The notes under the pieces: generated by a model
The model's database searches: none
What the model was told of the DNA's origin: nothing
What the model saw: the letters and a program-made list of their open reading frames with translations, nothing else
Shown here: positions 24,955-36,423 of the stretch, piece after piece
Layout of the letters: each line of letters starts with the position of its first letter
How positions within the stretch are numbered: the stretch's first letter is position 1
Source of the DNA: Atopsyche davidsoni
Lineage: Eukaryota > Arthropoda > Insecta > Trichoptera > Hydrobiosidae
DNA length: 64,000 bases
Reading direction: 5' to 3'
Assembly: GCA_022113835.1 (NCBI GenBank)
Contig: JAILWY010000022.1
Span: 1,488,001 to 1,552,000, forward strand
Translations under genes and position numbers: made by a program

Positions 24955-25900
24955 TTCACCGAAATGTTGTGTATTCCGAGTCACAAGTGGTGTAAAAGGG
25001 CTCTTGTTGTACTCTGCTCAGTCTACGCTTAGTATGTGCTTTCCCATAACTGTGACGCACACAACGCGTGTATGAAGAAAACTTAACAATACAAGAGGTA
25101 TTTTGACTGAAATGTAGTATGTACTATATATTCCGAGTTACAAGTGGGCTTTCACTGTACTCTGCTTAGTCCAGACTAAGTATAAGCTTTCCCACAGCTG
25201 TGACGCACACAACGCGTGTATGAAGAAAATTTAACAATACAAGACGTATTTTGACTGAAATGTAGTATGTACTATATATTCCGAGTTACAAGTGGGCTCT
25301 CACTGTACTCTGCTTAGTCCAGACTAAGTATAAGCTCTGCCACAGCTGTGAAACACACTACACGCGTATAAACTGAAGTGTAGTATGTTCCGAGTTACAA
25401 GTGGTGTGAAAGGACTCTTATTGTACTCTGCTCAGTCTAGGCTTAGTATATGCTTTTCCACAGCTGTGACGCACACAACAATGCAAGACGTATTTTGAGT
25501 GAAATGTAGTAGGTACTATATATTCTTAGTGGGCTATATATTTTCACTGTACTCTGCTTAGTCTAGACTAAGTATAAGCTCTGCCACAGCTGTGATTCTC
25601 ACAACGCGTGTATTAAGAAAACTTAACAATACAAGACGTATTTTGACTGAAATATAGTATGTACTATATATTCTGAGTTACAAGTGGGCTCTCACTGTAC
25701 TCTGCTTAGTCCAGACTAAGTATAAGCTCTGCCACAGCTGTGAAGCACACAACACGCGTATAAACTGAAGTGTAAAAACTAAACAACACAAAACGTATTT
25801 TAATTGAAAATTCCGTATATTACAAATTACAAATGGTATTAAAGAACTCTCACTGTACTCTGCTTAGTCCAGGCTTACTGTAAACTTTGCCACAAAGCAC
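24955..25900. repeat. Tandem satellite, unit about 118-158 bp
   Basis: Seven units marked by GTACTCTGCTTAGTCCAGAC at about 25009, 25157, 25305, 25423, 25549, 25697 and 25855. Unit length alternates near 148 and near 120 bp owing to internal deletions. Units also hold CCACAGCTGTGACGCACACA, AACGCGTGTATGAAGAAAAC, GACGTATTTTGACTGAAATG and TATATTCCGAGTTACAAGTG. Confidence 0.93.
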
Positions 25901-26241
25901 GTGTGCCAATCCTCAACAATTAGCCTCTCCTAATCTTCGTATATGGATCTTCAAAACTATGATGTTGCAGTCTGCCCTAAGCGATCATAACTTTTTCACA
26001 GTTCACGCTTCAGACCTCTTCCTTAAATTCATTCATCCTTCTATATAAAGTGTCACGAACGATTACTAACCAACAGCATCAATAGCTCTTTGGCATCTTG
26101 CATTTAGAGCCCTTTTTTAGCTTGATTAAAAAATGCAACGGTGGAGACTATGATGAGCTCTGAAGCTGCCATAGGTTGATAATCATCGATCTATTTGATT
26201 AGTCGCCAAGAAGTCGGGTAAATGGACTGACAGGTGCGCGT

Positions 26242-26244
26242 GGC

Positions 26245-26277
<33 letters not shown>

Positions 26278-26285
26278 GTATGTGA
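26242..26285. repeat. (GT)n microsatellite
   Basis: TGTG dinucleotide run with two TA interruptions. Confidence 0.9.
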
Positions 26286-26867
26286 TAACCTGCCTATACA
26301 CGCTGCAACGCAACCAGGTTATTTAAGCGGTCTTCAACAATGATGTCGCTTGTCAATGTAGCCGTCGTTTGCGTTGTTTGTTAGTATCAGATACAAACAC
26401 CAAGACGATCCACGAGGTAATCATCGATCTCGTCCCAAACCCTTCGATTAGTCACCTTCTAGAACCTTCCTCTACCAAAAAAGGCCAAAAGCAATCCCTC
26501 CAGCTCCCCTCTCCGCAATCATGGTGACACACGCCATCAAGCCGGAATGAAGGCGTTGAAGAGAAACTACATTTTTTCCTGTCCCGCCACAAAGGTAAAA
26601 GACGAAAATAAGCATAGAGACAGTGGTCGGTGGTGGTCGGTGGTGGTCGGTCGCGTGTAGGCAGCTCGCGCAGGCCGAGGCGTCGGCTCTTCCGGTTCCC
26701 ACGAGATGCTATCGCCCGTCTTCTTCTCCCCCTGCTGGCCGCCTCCGCATTCATTAAGCCGCCGCGCTCCAGCGAGCTCCGGGGTTCGAGTCCCGGTCAG
26801 AGGCCATCCTAAATACTATACAGCAATTGACGTTTTGTAAATAAAATTTTAAATCAATCCGCATGGC

Positions 26868-27930
26868 TTAAGGGTCTAGGTCGCATAATCGAGTTTTTTT
26901 CGATCATTTTCTAGTCATCCACTGCACCAATCGAAAAAATTTAAATGCAAAAAGTTTGATACATCTCTTCTTCCGAACGCAATATATTTTTATTTCATAT
27001 AAACTTACTATTAATATGATAAATATGTGTTTTTCCGATTGAAGTGTAGGAATTTGGAGATTCGTCATGTCCCTTTTCCCAGAGTCCTAAACATTTAAAA
27101 AGTCTTTTTTTCAATTGAAATTCAAAGATTAAATATAAACAATGTGCGTCGTATTGTTATAAAAATTTAAAAAATATATATATTTAACAAACTTTGGTTT
27201 TGAAAAGTCGTCATTTTATCAAATTTTTCAACATCTTCAAGATTTTGTTTTACCCTTAAAATGGACGTTAATTAAATAATAAAAAATGCATAAATATAAT
27301 GTAAAAAAATCAACTTTCGATATAGCAAAATAAAGTAACAATTAAATTAATTAAATGACACGATTGGTTGGCACACCAGAGGCAGTCCATTACTTGGCGA
27401 AATCGTGTCATTTAATTAATTTAATTCTCACTTTATTTTTCTACGCCGAAAATTGATTTTTTTTATAAAGTATTGAAAAAACTATAAATTATATTTACAT
27501 ATTTTTTACGATTTAATTAACGTCCATTTTCAGGGTAAAATAAAATCTTGAAGATGTTGAAAAATTTGATAAAATGACGACTTTTCAAAACCAAAGTTTG
27601 TTAAATATATATATATTTTTAATTTTTAAAATAATATATCGCACATGGTTTATATTTAATCTTTTAATTCCAATTGAAAAAAAGACTTTTTAAATGTTTA
27701 GGACTCTTGGAAAAGGGACATGACGAATCTCCAAATTCCTACTCTTCAATCGGAAAAACACATATTTATCATATTAATAGTAAATTAATAAGAAATAAAA
27801 ATATACTCTGTTCGGAAGAAAAGATGTATCAAACTTTTTGCATTTAAATTTTTTTGTTTCGTGCAGTCGATTTTTCGCAAAACGGACTAGAAAATGATCA
27901 AAAAAACTCCATTATGGGATGTTTGCTGTT
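26868..27930. mobile_element. Large foldback element, arms about 500 bp
   Basis: The left arm from TTAAGGGTCTAGGTCGCATA (about 26868) and the right arm ending near 27930 are near-complete inverted copies. They share ACATCTTCAAGATTTTGTTTT, GAAAAGTCGTCATTTTATC, GGAGATTCGTCATGTCCCTT and GCAAAAAGTTTGATACATC with their complements. The arms meet at a short centre near 27395, where AATTAAATGACACGATT faces AATCGTGTCATTTAATT. The left end is preceded by TTAA. A single-armed relative lies at 61194-61760 and is bounded by TTAA at both ends, so the family probably targets TTAA. No coding capacity is seen. Confidence 0.85.
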
Positions 27931-28199
27931 TACAATTATTTATATACTGTTATGACTCAAAGTATAATTTACTGATGTATATCAAAGTATATTTAAGTTC
28001 TTCATTGTCTACCCGCACAGGTTTATTGTTAACAGTTGTTAACTCCCTTACTGGCTTACATCACAGCTGATACATATTACATTATTTAATAAATCCGCAT
28101 TGATCACTCGTGTGGATATTTTCACTTTTTAGACTGTACAAACCGAGGTTCGCAATTCTGTTATATATATAATGTTACTGTGTTATTTTACAGTTTATC

Positions 28200-28300
28200 T
28201 TCTCCATCAAGTGCCTCTCCTCAGAGGAGGTTGGCGATCCAGCATTCATGGTGTTCTAAGGGGAAAATAGTGTAGTGGGTCCCCGAGTCCTTCTACACCA
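28200..28300. repeat. Dispersed repeat with CCTCTCCTCAGAGG motif
   Basis: AAGTGCCTCTCCTCAGAGGA followed by GGTTGGCGATC is the reverse complement of the motif in the 192-bp satellite. It is followed by a segment with AAAATAGTGTAGTGGGTCCC and TTCTACA that recurs near 29018-29310 (where a hAT element interrupts it) and near 60246-60280. Confidence 0.6.
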
Positions 28301-29031
28301 AATAAGGAGTAAAACATAACCTAAAATGGTTTTAATAACTGCCCTTGAAGCTCGTGCCATAATTATTCAAAGCCGTTATAGTCGTCAGGTGAAAATATTA
28401 AGCTTGAATAAAACAATGAGATAAAATTAAGGCAGTATCTTGATTTCACTGTGACGCCATTTTAAAGACCCGTTGCGTCATTTTTGCCGGATTTATTTTA
28501 ATTTTTTAATTTTTCGAAGCTCGAGGTCCAGCGAACGCGTCTTGTATAATATAATAAACAGTTTAGAGACGTAGGTTTGCTAATAAAAAAATGCTTATTT
28601 TTCTTTAAGTGCCTCTCCAAGTTGGCGGCCATCTCAATGAGCATATGTTTTCCATGGGCCAGTCTAAGTCTTCTTCTTCTTCTGATGCCTCTCCTCATTT
28701 CTTCGAACACATCCCTATCCTGGGCCAGTCTCACTAATTCGGATACCCTTCCGATTTTCAGCCACTGGTAAAAATTCCTCATCCACGTAAACTTCCTTCT
28801 TTCAATGCCCCTTTTACCTTCGATTTTACCTTCGATTTTTCCTTAGACAATCAGCTGGAGGATGCTATATTTACTGTTACGAAAAGTGTGTAAAAAAATA
28901 GGAGACTTTCCGCTTCTTTACCAACATATTTCATATAGTCATATTTTTTTATAAAACACGCTTCTTCACGTTCATACGATTTCACTGTTGATCCAGTGTT
29001 TATGTTTTTTTAAGGAGAATATAGTGTAGTG

Positions 29032-29292
29032 CAGTGGTCCCTAACCCTGTGCCCGCGGGCACCATGGCGCCCGCCGACCATTTTACGTGTGCCCGCCGCT
29101 GTACTACCATGATAAAAAATGATTTAAGTTTACAATAAAATGTTATGAAACACAGAGATATAAGCGAAAATAATTATATCGTTATAATTATATTTTTTTC
29201 CAACTATAAGTATACCTGGAAAAAATAATTGGTGCCCGCCGCCCGACCGGCATTCTATGTGCTCTTGGATGCAAAAAGGTTGGGGACCCCTG
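29032..29292. mobile_element. hAT-type miniature element with perfect target duplication
   Basis: Ends are CAGTGGTCCCTAACC and GGTTGGGGACCCCTG, inverted and of hAT type. The element is flanked by a perfect 8-bp direct repeat, GTGTAGTG, at 29024-29031 and 29293-29300. The 261-bp interior has GCCCGCCG-rich subterminal blocks near both ends and an AT-rich centre with no coding capacity. It has inserted into an older dispersed repeat, whose uninterrupted form (AATAGTGTAGTGGGTC) is seen at about 28266. Confidence 0.93.
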
Positions 29293-29339
29293 GTGTAGTG
29301 GGTCTTCTTTCTTTCTGCCCAATGGCATTTTTATATATT

Positions 29340-30060
29340 CATTTCTTACAAAGCTTTAGCGTTTAGATCTGATACTCCTTCTGCAGCAGGAGCCCCTCCT
29401 CTTCGACAAGGCAGATCCTTTACACACGCTCGGGATAGATCGTCACGATTTGTTGCTGCGTGTGTAGGGCGCTTCAGCGTCATATTGGCCGGTCCAACTG
29501 CCAGTGGAGATCGGACCGGTGCACGTGTGCAGGTATTTCCTTGGTTTTCCCACGGAATAACTGCTTTTTACGCCGCGGTAATGGCTTCATACGGAGTGCA
29601 GACGCGAACAATGCGAGAGAGCCAAGGTCCCCGCACCGCAGGTTTTATTCTCTCGTAAATAGTCCGGTATTTAGCGCAGCTCTCTGTTAACCGGGGGGGA
29701 CGGATCAACCGGGGACTGCAACAAGCTCCCGTCGACGACGCGGTCGAGAGCGGTCGCGTACTAGCGCGCACCCCGGAAATCGTATAAAACTTGCAAGCAG
29801 TCCGATGTAATCAGAGCATACTGATGTGTTTCGGTTTTATAACATATTTTCAAAACTTATCTCTAAATATCATACTAACTAAAATAAATAATATAATTTA
29901 AAAAAAAATGTTTAAATCGAGGGTCATAAATTAAAATTATGTATCCCCATATTAGATTTAGATACACTGTGGACATGTTTTTGGCGTGAAAAATTGAAAC
30001 ATAATGCGTTATTATTTTTCTTATATGTAAATATAGATTGATAATAAACGCAAATAAACG
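29340..30060. other. No gene seen
   Basis: GC-balanced sequence to about 29800, then AT-rich. The segment GATCCTTTACACACGCTCGG at 29415 is the reverse complement of text near 20912, so it is part of a low-copy dispersed repeat. Short frames at 29460-29770 lack splice structure and similarity to anything I recognise. Confidence 0.4.
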
Positions 30061-30063
30061 CAG

Positions 30064-30402
30064 AAATTAAATATAAAAAATATTTAATTTTTTTAAGACC
30101 AAATAATCAACCGATTCAACAAAAAATTGTCCGACGAAATAAATGGTCATCGAAAAAATGTCAGAAAAAAAAATCGGTCACAAAATAAATGACCGATCAA
30201 TTATAGGTCAAAAAAAATTGACCGATAAATTATTGCACACAAAAAGTATTTAAATAAAATATTGGTCAAAAAAAAGTGGGTGGCGGGTTGCCAACCAATG
30301 CGGAACCAATTATTTCGTCGGACAATTTTTTGTTGACCAATTATGTGAATCGGTCAATTATTTGGTCTTTAAAAAATTAAATATTCTTTATATTTAATTT
30401 TT
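30064..30402. mobile_element. Foldback miniature element, arms about 80 bp
   Basis: The left arm holds AAATATAAAAAATATTTAAT, AAGACCAAATAATCAACCGA and AAAAAATTGTCCGACGAAAT. The right arm holds the inverted counterparts ATTTCGTCGGACAATTTTTT, TCGGTCAATTATTTGGTCTT and ATTAAATATTCTTTATATTT. The loop has several short repeats of the type GGTCAAAAAAAATTGACCGA. Structure and lack of coding capacity fit a hairpin-type miniature element. Confidence 0.8.
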
Positions 30403-31612
30403 ACTGTTATTTATTTATTTACAGGCGGGTTGCGGGTGGTGGAGAATTGGGAGTCGGTGGTGAGTGTTGAGTGGTGGACGTGAAAGTGGGTCTATCCATA
30501 CAATCCACAACCCTTATCCTCTTTCACTTTCACTTTCACATCCACCAACCACCCACCATCATCGAAATCATGTATAGTAAAATGAATGATTTAATACTAC
30601 CTAAAATAAATAATATAAAAAAAAAACACTTATATATTGTTTAAATCATGTGTTTAATATAATAACAAATTATTTCATTGGAAAAAGAACGAAAAATATT
30701 TCACATAGGCTCATAAAAAAATTAAATAAATTTAAAGCTCCAAAAGGTATAAAAATAGATTTAAATAAGTTATAATAGGTCAATGCCACGTACGGTCTTA
30801 ATCAAGATATTTTATTAATTTAAACCCACACCCGCTAGTTATCGCAACCCCACGCTTTATTCCTTTCAGCCGCCGATTACCATTTTACTAATTATTCTAT
30901 GTAAATAATACGGAAATCATTCGTAATGCAAACCCTATAAAGGTCGGCTACGATTATATTGTTAGGAGCAATCAAACTTTACCGGATTGAATATAAATTA
31001 TTTCGTGCCGTGGGTGCGATAAACTCAAATAAATATTCTGCAAATATCTAATACAAAATCATATTATTTAATATAAACATATTTTATATATTTTAATAAA
31101 AATCGTACTCTTTCGTTAAAGCGCTGGATTTGAATTGAAAATTTATTGTACACACAATTATAATTGCCAATCGAAAGCTGTGTCGGACGTCAGCCGACTA
31201 CGGTTTTCCTGTAATAAAGGAACTAGCAACAAATGAAAGGCCGCATGGACATCGATTCTGTTTTCTTTGACGAAAATTAATCGTTTACTCAGAGTTTAAA
31301 TACGTCGACCGAAAATAAAAAAAAACTTTGTGATTCCAAGAATCAATCCATATTTTTACTCAAATCGTTTCCGTTGTGCAAAAAAAAAAAACAATGAATA
31401 GAATTTGATTATTAGCATGATTTGTGTCACATTTTTACGTAAAGATTTATTAACCAATAATAACAAGTAACAATTTATTAGTAAATAAACCAAAAATAAG
31501 TCGTTGGCTCTATATTTTTACACCTGTTACAATTTTTGCTACATATCTGTGAAACTGTCCGTCGGTAAAAGGGCTGGTAAAAAATCTAAGACGAATTGGG
31601 CTAGAGCTCCCA

Positions 31613-31758
31613 TCAATGGTCTAGCGAGGCGCTGGTGATGTACCCCTTCAGGGCGAGGACCCCTCGACACTTGATGTGGACCTGATACCGCACGCACCAG
31701 CGCATCGACGACTCCGTCCCACCCATCACGGAAGTCAGGCTCTCTTTGGATATTATCT
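31613..31758 (-). CDS. GCLM: GCLM exon 6 (last coding exon)
   Basis: Acceptor TTTTAG|AGATAATATCC, phase 1 in; ends ITSASLDH and TGA. A longer open frame over the same bases on the same strand is out of phase with the gene. Confidence 0.92.
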
Positions 31759-34348
31759 CTAAAATACACGAAACATTATAATCATGATGGAGCGAACTGG
31801 GCTTTAAGACGCGTCAGGTTTTAATCAATGCTCTAACGTTTCGTCATCGGTGGTGTTAATATTAATACACTGGAAGATTCCGGATATAATTTGTGAAGCG
31901 TCTATTTAAAGATGCAAGGCCAGTGGCCGTGGCACAAAGCTGATGAACGGATGTAACGTGAATATTATAATTGGATAAAAGGATCTTTCAACAATGCATC
32001 TCTAAATTCTGTGATAGACCAAAATCCAGTTGGAGAATTCCACGACCACTTCAAAGAATAACGCTGCCTACTTTGATTTTAAGCTCACGGCGCATAATAA
32101 TAAGAACTAGCTAACGGGGGTAAATCGGTACCTTGCGGATCGCTGTGGGTGAGCAGCTGAACATCGTTGTCCTTGCAGAAGGACTGCAGGCCGGGAGGCA
32201 CCACGCAGCACGACGCCAGGTTTATCTGCACTATAGTCGGCCGCACCCCGCCGGCCCCGTGCAAGCGGCGGAAACAAGCCTCGTCCAGGTCAGACACGCC
32301 CAGCTGCAGAATGCGACCTGGAACAAAGAACACAAGATTTCACATTTCAATCTCTGTATAAAACTATTAGTAATGTTACTCGAGACTGAGATAGGAAACG
32401 TTATGTTCACCTTTCTTGGCGTATTCTTCTAGCGTTTCCCAAAGCTGCATGAGGCCTGGCAGGATTTTGTCGCAATCGGGACCGCTGGTTCCGTTTGTGT
32501 CTCCGGTGCTCTCCTGATCTGTTATAAAAATCAAAGCAAAAAAATATATTATCAAAGGAAAAGATAATCAATCTTCAATTGTGATATAGTATGAGGATCC
32601 TTAAAACACACAATTAAGACTATTTAAATTGGATGGTTGTATAATAATATGAAATGTGACTTACTTTGGCCGTCGCCTGGTCCCGAGCCATCTTTATTCT
32701 GACCGTCACCGCCCTGAAGTTTGCCCTCTGCGGAGGAAGGATTGTACGCCAGCACGACGTTGTCTATCATATCTGTCCCCAGCGTGGAATACACTAGAAA
32801 GAAAAATTTATTTACAAATTATGAAACTACTTTCACGATGCGGATGACCTTGACAATTTTTAACAGACGAGAGAGATATGTTTTTGTTTTTATAGCGTGA
32901 TTTTCATAGAGATTGTTATCAGGTTAAGAAGCTTGGAGACGTGGTACTGATTCCAACATCCACATCGAGAGTTCATTCGTTATAGAGGATTGAGGGATGT
33001 ACTTAATGTGATAAATAATACAGAAATTATTGTTGCATATGTATTGCATCTCGACGCCTCATTTCTGACATGTAGAAAAGATTTCTCTAGAAGCTTAGTT
33101 TTGATTTACATCGGCAGCCAGATGTTATCACTTGTTATGGAATCCTTATCAGTAAGTCTTAGATATCTTCTTATCCGTTATCATAATGGAATAACTCACA
33201 ACCTGATTTCTTATCAACTTATTAAAATGCCTGTTTTCATTACTTTTGTTGACAATTCAGTTTTAAAATCCTATTTCTGTTATGCAAGCTTTCATAATAA
33301 TTTTAAAACTGTTTTACTCAAAGAAGTCTACACATGTCGCGTCACAACCGACGACCGAACAGTAACTCTCCAATTGCGTTCTCTTTGCGATGTTGACTTA
33401 GGCAAAACTATGAAAATATCTAAAATAAGAGAATGCTATTGGGTAATTACAATTGTTATAAGTTATTTTACCTTTTTCAAGGCATTCTTTCAATGCTTCG
33501 GTGCTATCGTTCTGGATGAAGATTTTGACTCCTATTTTGAGGTTTTTCCTTTCATCCTCAGCCATTTTCGTCTGAACATCGTCGTGTGGCCGGGACACGA
33601 AGACAGAACTCTTCTTTACGACACAGGCATCATTGTTGTTAGACTTCAGAGAGTTCTGCCATTCTGCAATTGTGATCTGCAGGCTCTCCATGAGCTGAAA
33701 AATGCCAAAAACACCATGTCACAACACTGAAGCATCACTGAATTCCTTTAAGACGATGCAATTACCGAATCACAAAAATCTGACCTACCAAATCAGACCT
33801 TCATCGAAAAATAAAAAGTTTGAAGTTAGTAAAAAATAGTCTATCACATATAAATAATTTATAATTTTACTAAAAAAAAAAAGCTGTATTTAGACATGCC
33901 AGAAAACTGCATGAAACATTTAAGTGTGCTTCTATAATGCCGTTTAAAAAAAAAAAAAAAATGTATTGAATGAACAGTTTACTTTGAAAATCATTTTAAT
34001 CATAAAATATCTATTTAATAACAGTCACTGCGCAATTTTATGGGTTGTATGTAATGTTTTTATTTATTTAAATGTCAATGAAGATTTGAATGTCTTCATT
34101 TAAAATATAAACAATATAAAATAAAAGCGGTTTAAAATAAAAATATTAAAAAACCTGTGACCTCAGTTCCAAAATGGAGTGAGAATAGGTTTTTTCTGGC
34201 ATTGTCCTGGTTTTTTAATAAAGTATTAAATTTAAATAAATTTTAAGTTTACCTCCTCTGTCACATTTTGCCCCGCCTTCTTTTTGATTTCTATCAAATT
34301 CAATACGTTCCCGGTGTTGATGGTAACGTCAGAAGCGGTCGAAAACAT
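31613..34348 (-). CDS. GCLM: Glutamate-cysteine ligase modifier subunit (six exons, complete)
   Basis: This encodes the regulatory (light) subunit of glutamate-cysteine ligase, the rate-limiting cytosolic enzyme of glutathione synthesis. It binds the catalytic subunit and lowers feedback inhibition by glutathione. Six exons join in consistent phase to 295 codons, a little longer than the 274 residues of the human protein. Recognisable family segments are NTGNVLNLIEIKKKAGQN near the N-terminus, QLGVSDLDEACFRRL, TIVQINLASCCVVPP, VQLLTHSDP and, in the last exon, WCVRYQVHIKCRGVLALKGY. The family has an aldo-keto-reductase-like fold without enzymatic activity. The chosen ATG at 34348 fits the family N-terminus; an in-frame ATG 38 codons upstream is open but looks like 5' leader. 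An unusual Gly/Asp-rich linker (about residues 130-160) lengthens the middle. AATAAA signals on this strand lie near 31473 and 31447. Transcription is divergent from the zinc-finger gene. Confidence 0.95.
32132..32317 (-). CDS. GCLM: GCLM exon 5
   Basis: Acceptor TTCCAG|GTCGCATT, donor CCGCAAG|GTACCG; phase 1 in and out. Carries the most conserved segment, INLASCCVVPP. Confidence 0.95.
32411..32518 (-). CDS. GCLM: GCLM exon 4
   Basis: Acceptor ATAACAG|ATCAGG, donor AAGAAAG|GTGAAC; phase 1 in and out. Encodes LPGLMQLWETLEEYAKK. Confidence 0.93.
32665..32793 (-). CDS. GCLM: GCLM exon 3
   Basis: Acceptor TTCTAG|TGTATTCC, donor GGCCAAA|GTAAGT; phase 1 in and out. Encodes VYSTLGTDMIDNVVLAYN and a Gly/Asp-rich linker. 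Confidence 0.92.
33472..33694 (-). CDS. GCLM: GCLM exon 2
   Basis: Acceptor TTTTTCAG|CTCATGG, donor GAAAAAG|GTAAAA; ends in phase 1. Encodes ITIAEWQNSLKS to EALKECLEK. Confidence 0.93.
34253..34348 (-). CDS. GCLM: GCLM exon 1 (coding part)
   Basis: 32 codons from ATG to TGACAGAGGAG|GTAAAC; phase 0. Confidence 0.9.
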
Positions 34349-35485
34349 CTTGCCAAGAGAAACCAAAACACGCAACAGAAATGTACTTAAATCGACTGCT
34401 TTGGGCTGGATTGACGCGCGTGAAGAAACACTCGCGCTTCGACTGTTTCTCGTCGGCCGCAATCGGAGAAACTACACTTATTTCAGCAAGATTATTGCAT
34501 CACTGGCAAAAAACCGGTAAGAACGTTCTCGAGAAAAATATCGGTTTGTATTTTGTGTCGATGTAACGATAGCGATATGGTAAATTACAGAAATTTGCTA
34601 TTCATGGCGGTGCGGCAGATTAATTAGTTGTGTTTGCTTTTAGCTAATCATTGATAATCAATTCCGGTTTATTATTTACAAGGTTAAACTCCAAGTGGGT
34701 ACTTGGGCTTAAAGATCTGTCAGCTGTCATACTACATGAATCAGTGCTGCCAGCTCTAAAGTTTATCTTCGACCATATAAACTCTCTGTATTAATTAAAA
34801 TGTTATTTTAAAAATAAATATCACACTTGTTTTATGTAATCAAAAAATATAAAAATAAATTATCTAAGTTTATTAAATTAAAATTAAATAAAAATAAAAA
34901 CTACAATTAAATTTACAATTACAATTAAAATTACAATTAAAAAAAAACTCAAATCAATTAAAATATTGGAAATATTTGAAACAATTATTTCGTAAAATAC
35001 GATGTTACAATAAAAGTTTCTATCGCTTAATTTAACCATTTATTTTTAGTTTATTTAAAATTTAAAAAAAACAGTGTGGCATAATTATTATCTAACTATT
35101 GAATGTTTTTGAAGGTCGATTAAAAGGCATTCCTTTTTTCACAACTGGCAATACTAAATAGGCGGTCCTCACATTTTCTGCAGTCGTCCGGCGACTTGTT
35201 ATTTTTCTGGCAGTCTCAGAACGTATTGTTGATTATTTACGATACCAAAGTAGTTTCTGCAAATAACGCATTGTGGGGTGAGGTTATTTTAATAATATCC
35301 CTTTGTCGTGCGTGTACCGTTTTAAAAATATTGGTAATTTAAAACTAAAACCACTTTAACCTTGGTGCGTATAAAATTGATATCTGCAATATTTTCTGTT
35401 TGCTATTATTATCTATTGATTATTTTATCTTTGTCTCAATGTATAATTTTAGTTTATCGATATTTTCAGGTAACGATTGTCTGCT
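34349..35485. promoter_or_regulatory. Divergent promoter region, GCLM and zinc-finger gene
   Basis: About 1.1 kb separates the two start codons. GC-richer segments at each end (34380-34480 and 35160-35300) probably hold the two transcription starts, with AT-rich DNA between. An acceptor-like TTTTCAG at 35463-35469 just upstream of the zinc-finger ATG suggests that gene has a non-coding first exon near 35200-35300. No good antioxidant response element was found. Confidence 0.5.
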
Positions 35486-35695
35486 ATGGAGATACAAATG
35501 ATACATGAGGCCCTGGAGTCTGAAGAGCTGTGTCTACCGCTGTCATATGATGTGTCATACACCAACGAGGAAGAAGAATCCATGAGGAGTATTTTCAGTG
35601 ATGTGACCAGAAGTGAATCCTGCTCTGAAATTAATGTAGATGAATTTGTTTCCGGCATATCACCATTAGGTTCTACAGAAAACAGCGACCATAAG
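35486..35695 (+). CDS. Zinc-finger gene, exon 1 (coding part)
   Basis: 70 codons ending at CATAAG|GTAAAA, phase 0. Confidence 0.82.
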
Positions 35696-36423
35696 GTAAA
35701 AGCTTATCAAAATATTGTATTTATCAATATTTTGTCAATTGCAATGATCTGGCTCGAATTAAAATGCTGTCTATTTTAATATGATCAGGGGAAAATAGTA
35801 GTTGTTTTTTCACTTTAGTAATGGACAAAAAGTTGATGTTTATTCATTTTTTACAGTTTCGAGAAGAAAAACTGGATGCCGTCAGTGCAGAGAGTAAAAA
35901 TAAGAGAGGCACTCTAATCGCCCTAACAAGATGTACAAAAATGGCAAAGCTTGCATCAGAAGAACACAATTTTTCACGTACTGAAGAGAAACTCTTTGCC
36001 TGTGATCAATGTTCGTACACTTGCAATCAGATTGGAAGATTAAATTCACATATACTTATTCATTCCGGCGAAAAGCCCTTTGCCTGTGACCAATGTTCAT
36101 ACAGATGCCAACGTAACAGAGGTTTGAACCTGCATAAATTAACACATTCTGAAGGCAAACCTTTTGGATGTGACCAATGTTCATTCAAATGCAATCAAAA
36201 GACAGTTTTGAATTCCCACAAGCTACTTCACAAAAAGGAGAAAGTATATTCCTGCAATCTGTGTACTTACAGCTGCAAGCAAATGAGCCGATTGGCTTCT
36301 CACAAGCTTTCGCACCTAAACGAGAAGTTGTTTTCTTGTGATCTTTGCAAATTTATATGCAACAAAGAGGTGAAGCTTAATGTACACAAAAATATACACA
36401 ATTCTGGTCAAAGAAAAGAATAA
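35486..36423 (+). CDS. C2H2 zinc-finger protein, five fingers (two coding exons)
   Basis: Two exons encode 258 residues. Residues 1-70 are acidic and Ser/Glu-rich (EEEESMRSIFSDVTRSESCS) without a recognisable domain. Exon 2 carries five consecutive C2H2 fingers: CDQCSYTC, CDQCSYRC, CDQCSFKC, CNLCTYSC and CDLCKFIC each begin a C-x2-C-x12-H-x3-H finger, joined by linkers near the TGEKPF type (HSGEKPFACD, HSEGKPFGCD, then more diverged). An extra Cys follows the first pair by three residues in every finger, a feature of some insect finger families. Likely a nuclear DNA-binding regulator; the target is unknown. The start is the ATG at 35486, as the frame further 5' has only a TTG. The stop codon overlaps an AATAAA. 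Confidence 0.85.
35857..36423 (+). CDS. Zinc-finger gene, exon 2
   Basis: Acceptor TTTTTTACAG|TTTCGAG, phase 0; carries all five fingers and TAA. The 161-bp intron before it contains an in-frame ATG at 35821 that an unspliced reading would use. Confidence 0.88.
   Translation, partial: FREEKLDAVSAESKNKRGTLIALTRCTKMAKLASEEHNFSRTEEKLFACDQCSYTCNQIGRLNSHILIHSGEKPFACDQCSYRCQRNRGLNLHKLTHSEGKPFGCDQCSFKCNQKTVLNSHKLLHKKEKVYSCNLCTYSCKQMSRLASHKLSHLNEKLFSCDLCKFICNKEVKLNVHKNIHNSGQRKE

Noticed and set aside
26452..26812. Frames on both strands and a GGTTCGAGTCCC box near 26773
   Set aside because: A B-box is present but no A-box or cloverleaf; frames lack splice structure and overlap antisense.
32990..33730. 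Plus-strand open frame of 246 codons antisense to GCLM
   Set aside because: It covers GCLM exon 2 and the intron after it on the opposite strand, with no domain and AT-driven composition. The minus-strand exon is supported by homology and splice phase.
34725..34755. ATGAATCAGTGC upstream of GCLM as an antioxidant response element
   Set aside because: Two mismatches in the core against TGACTCAGC; too weak to call.
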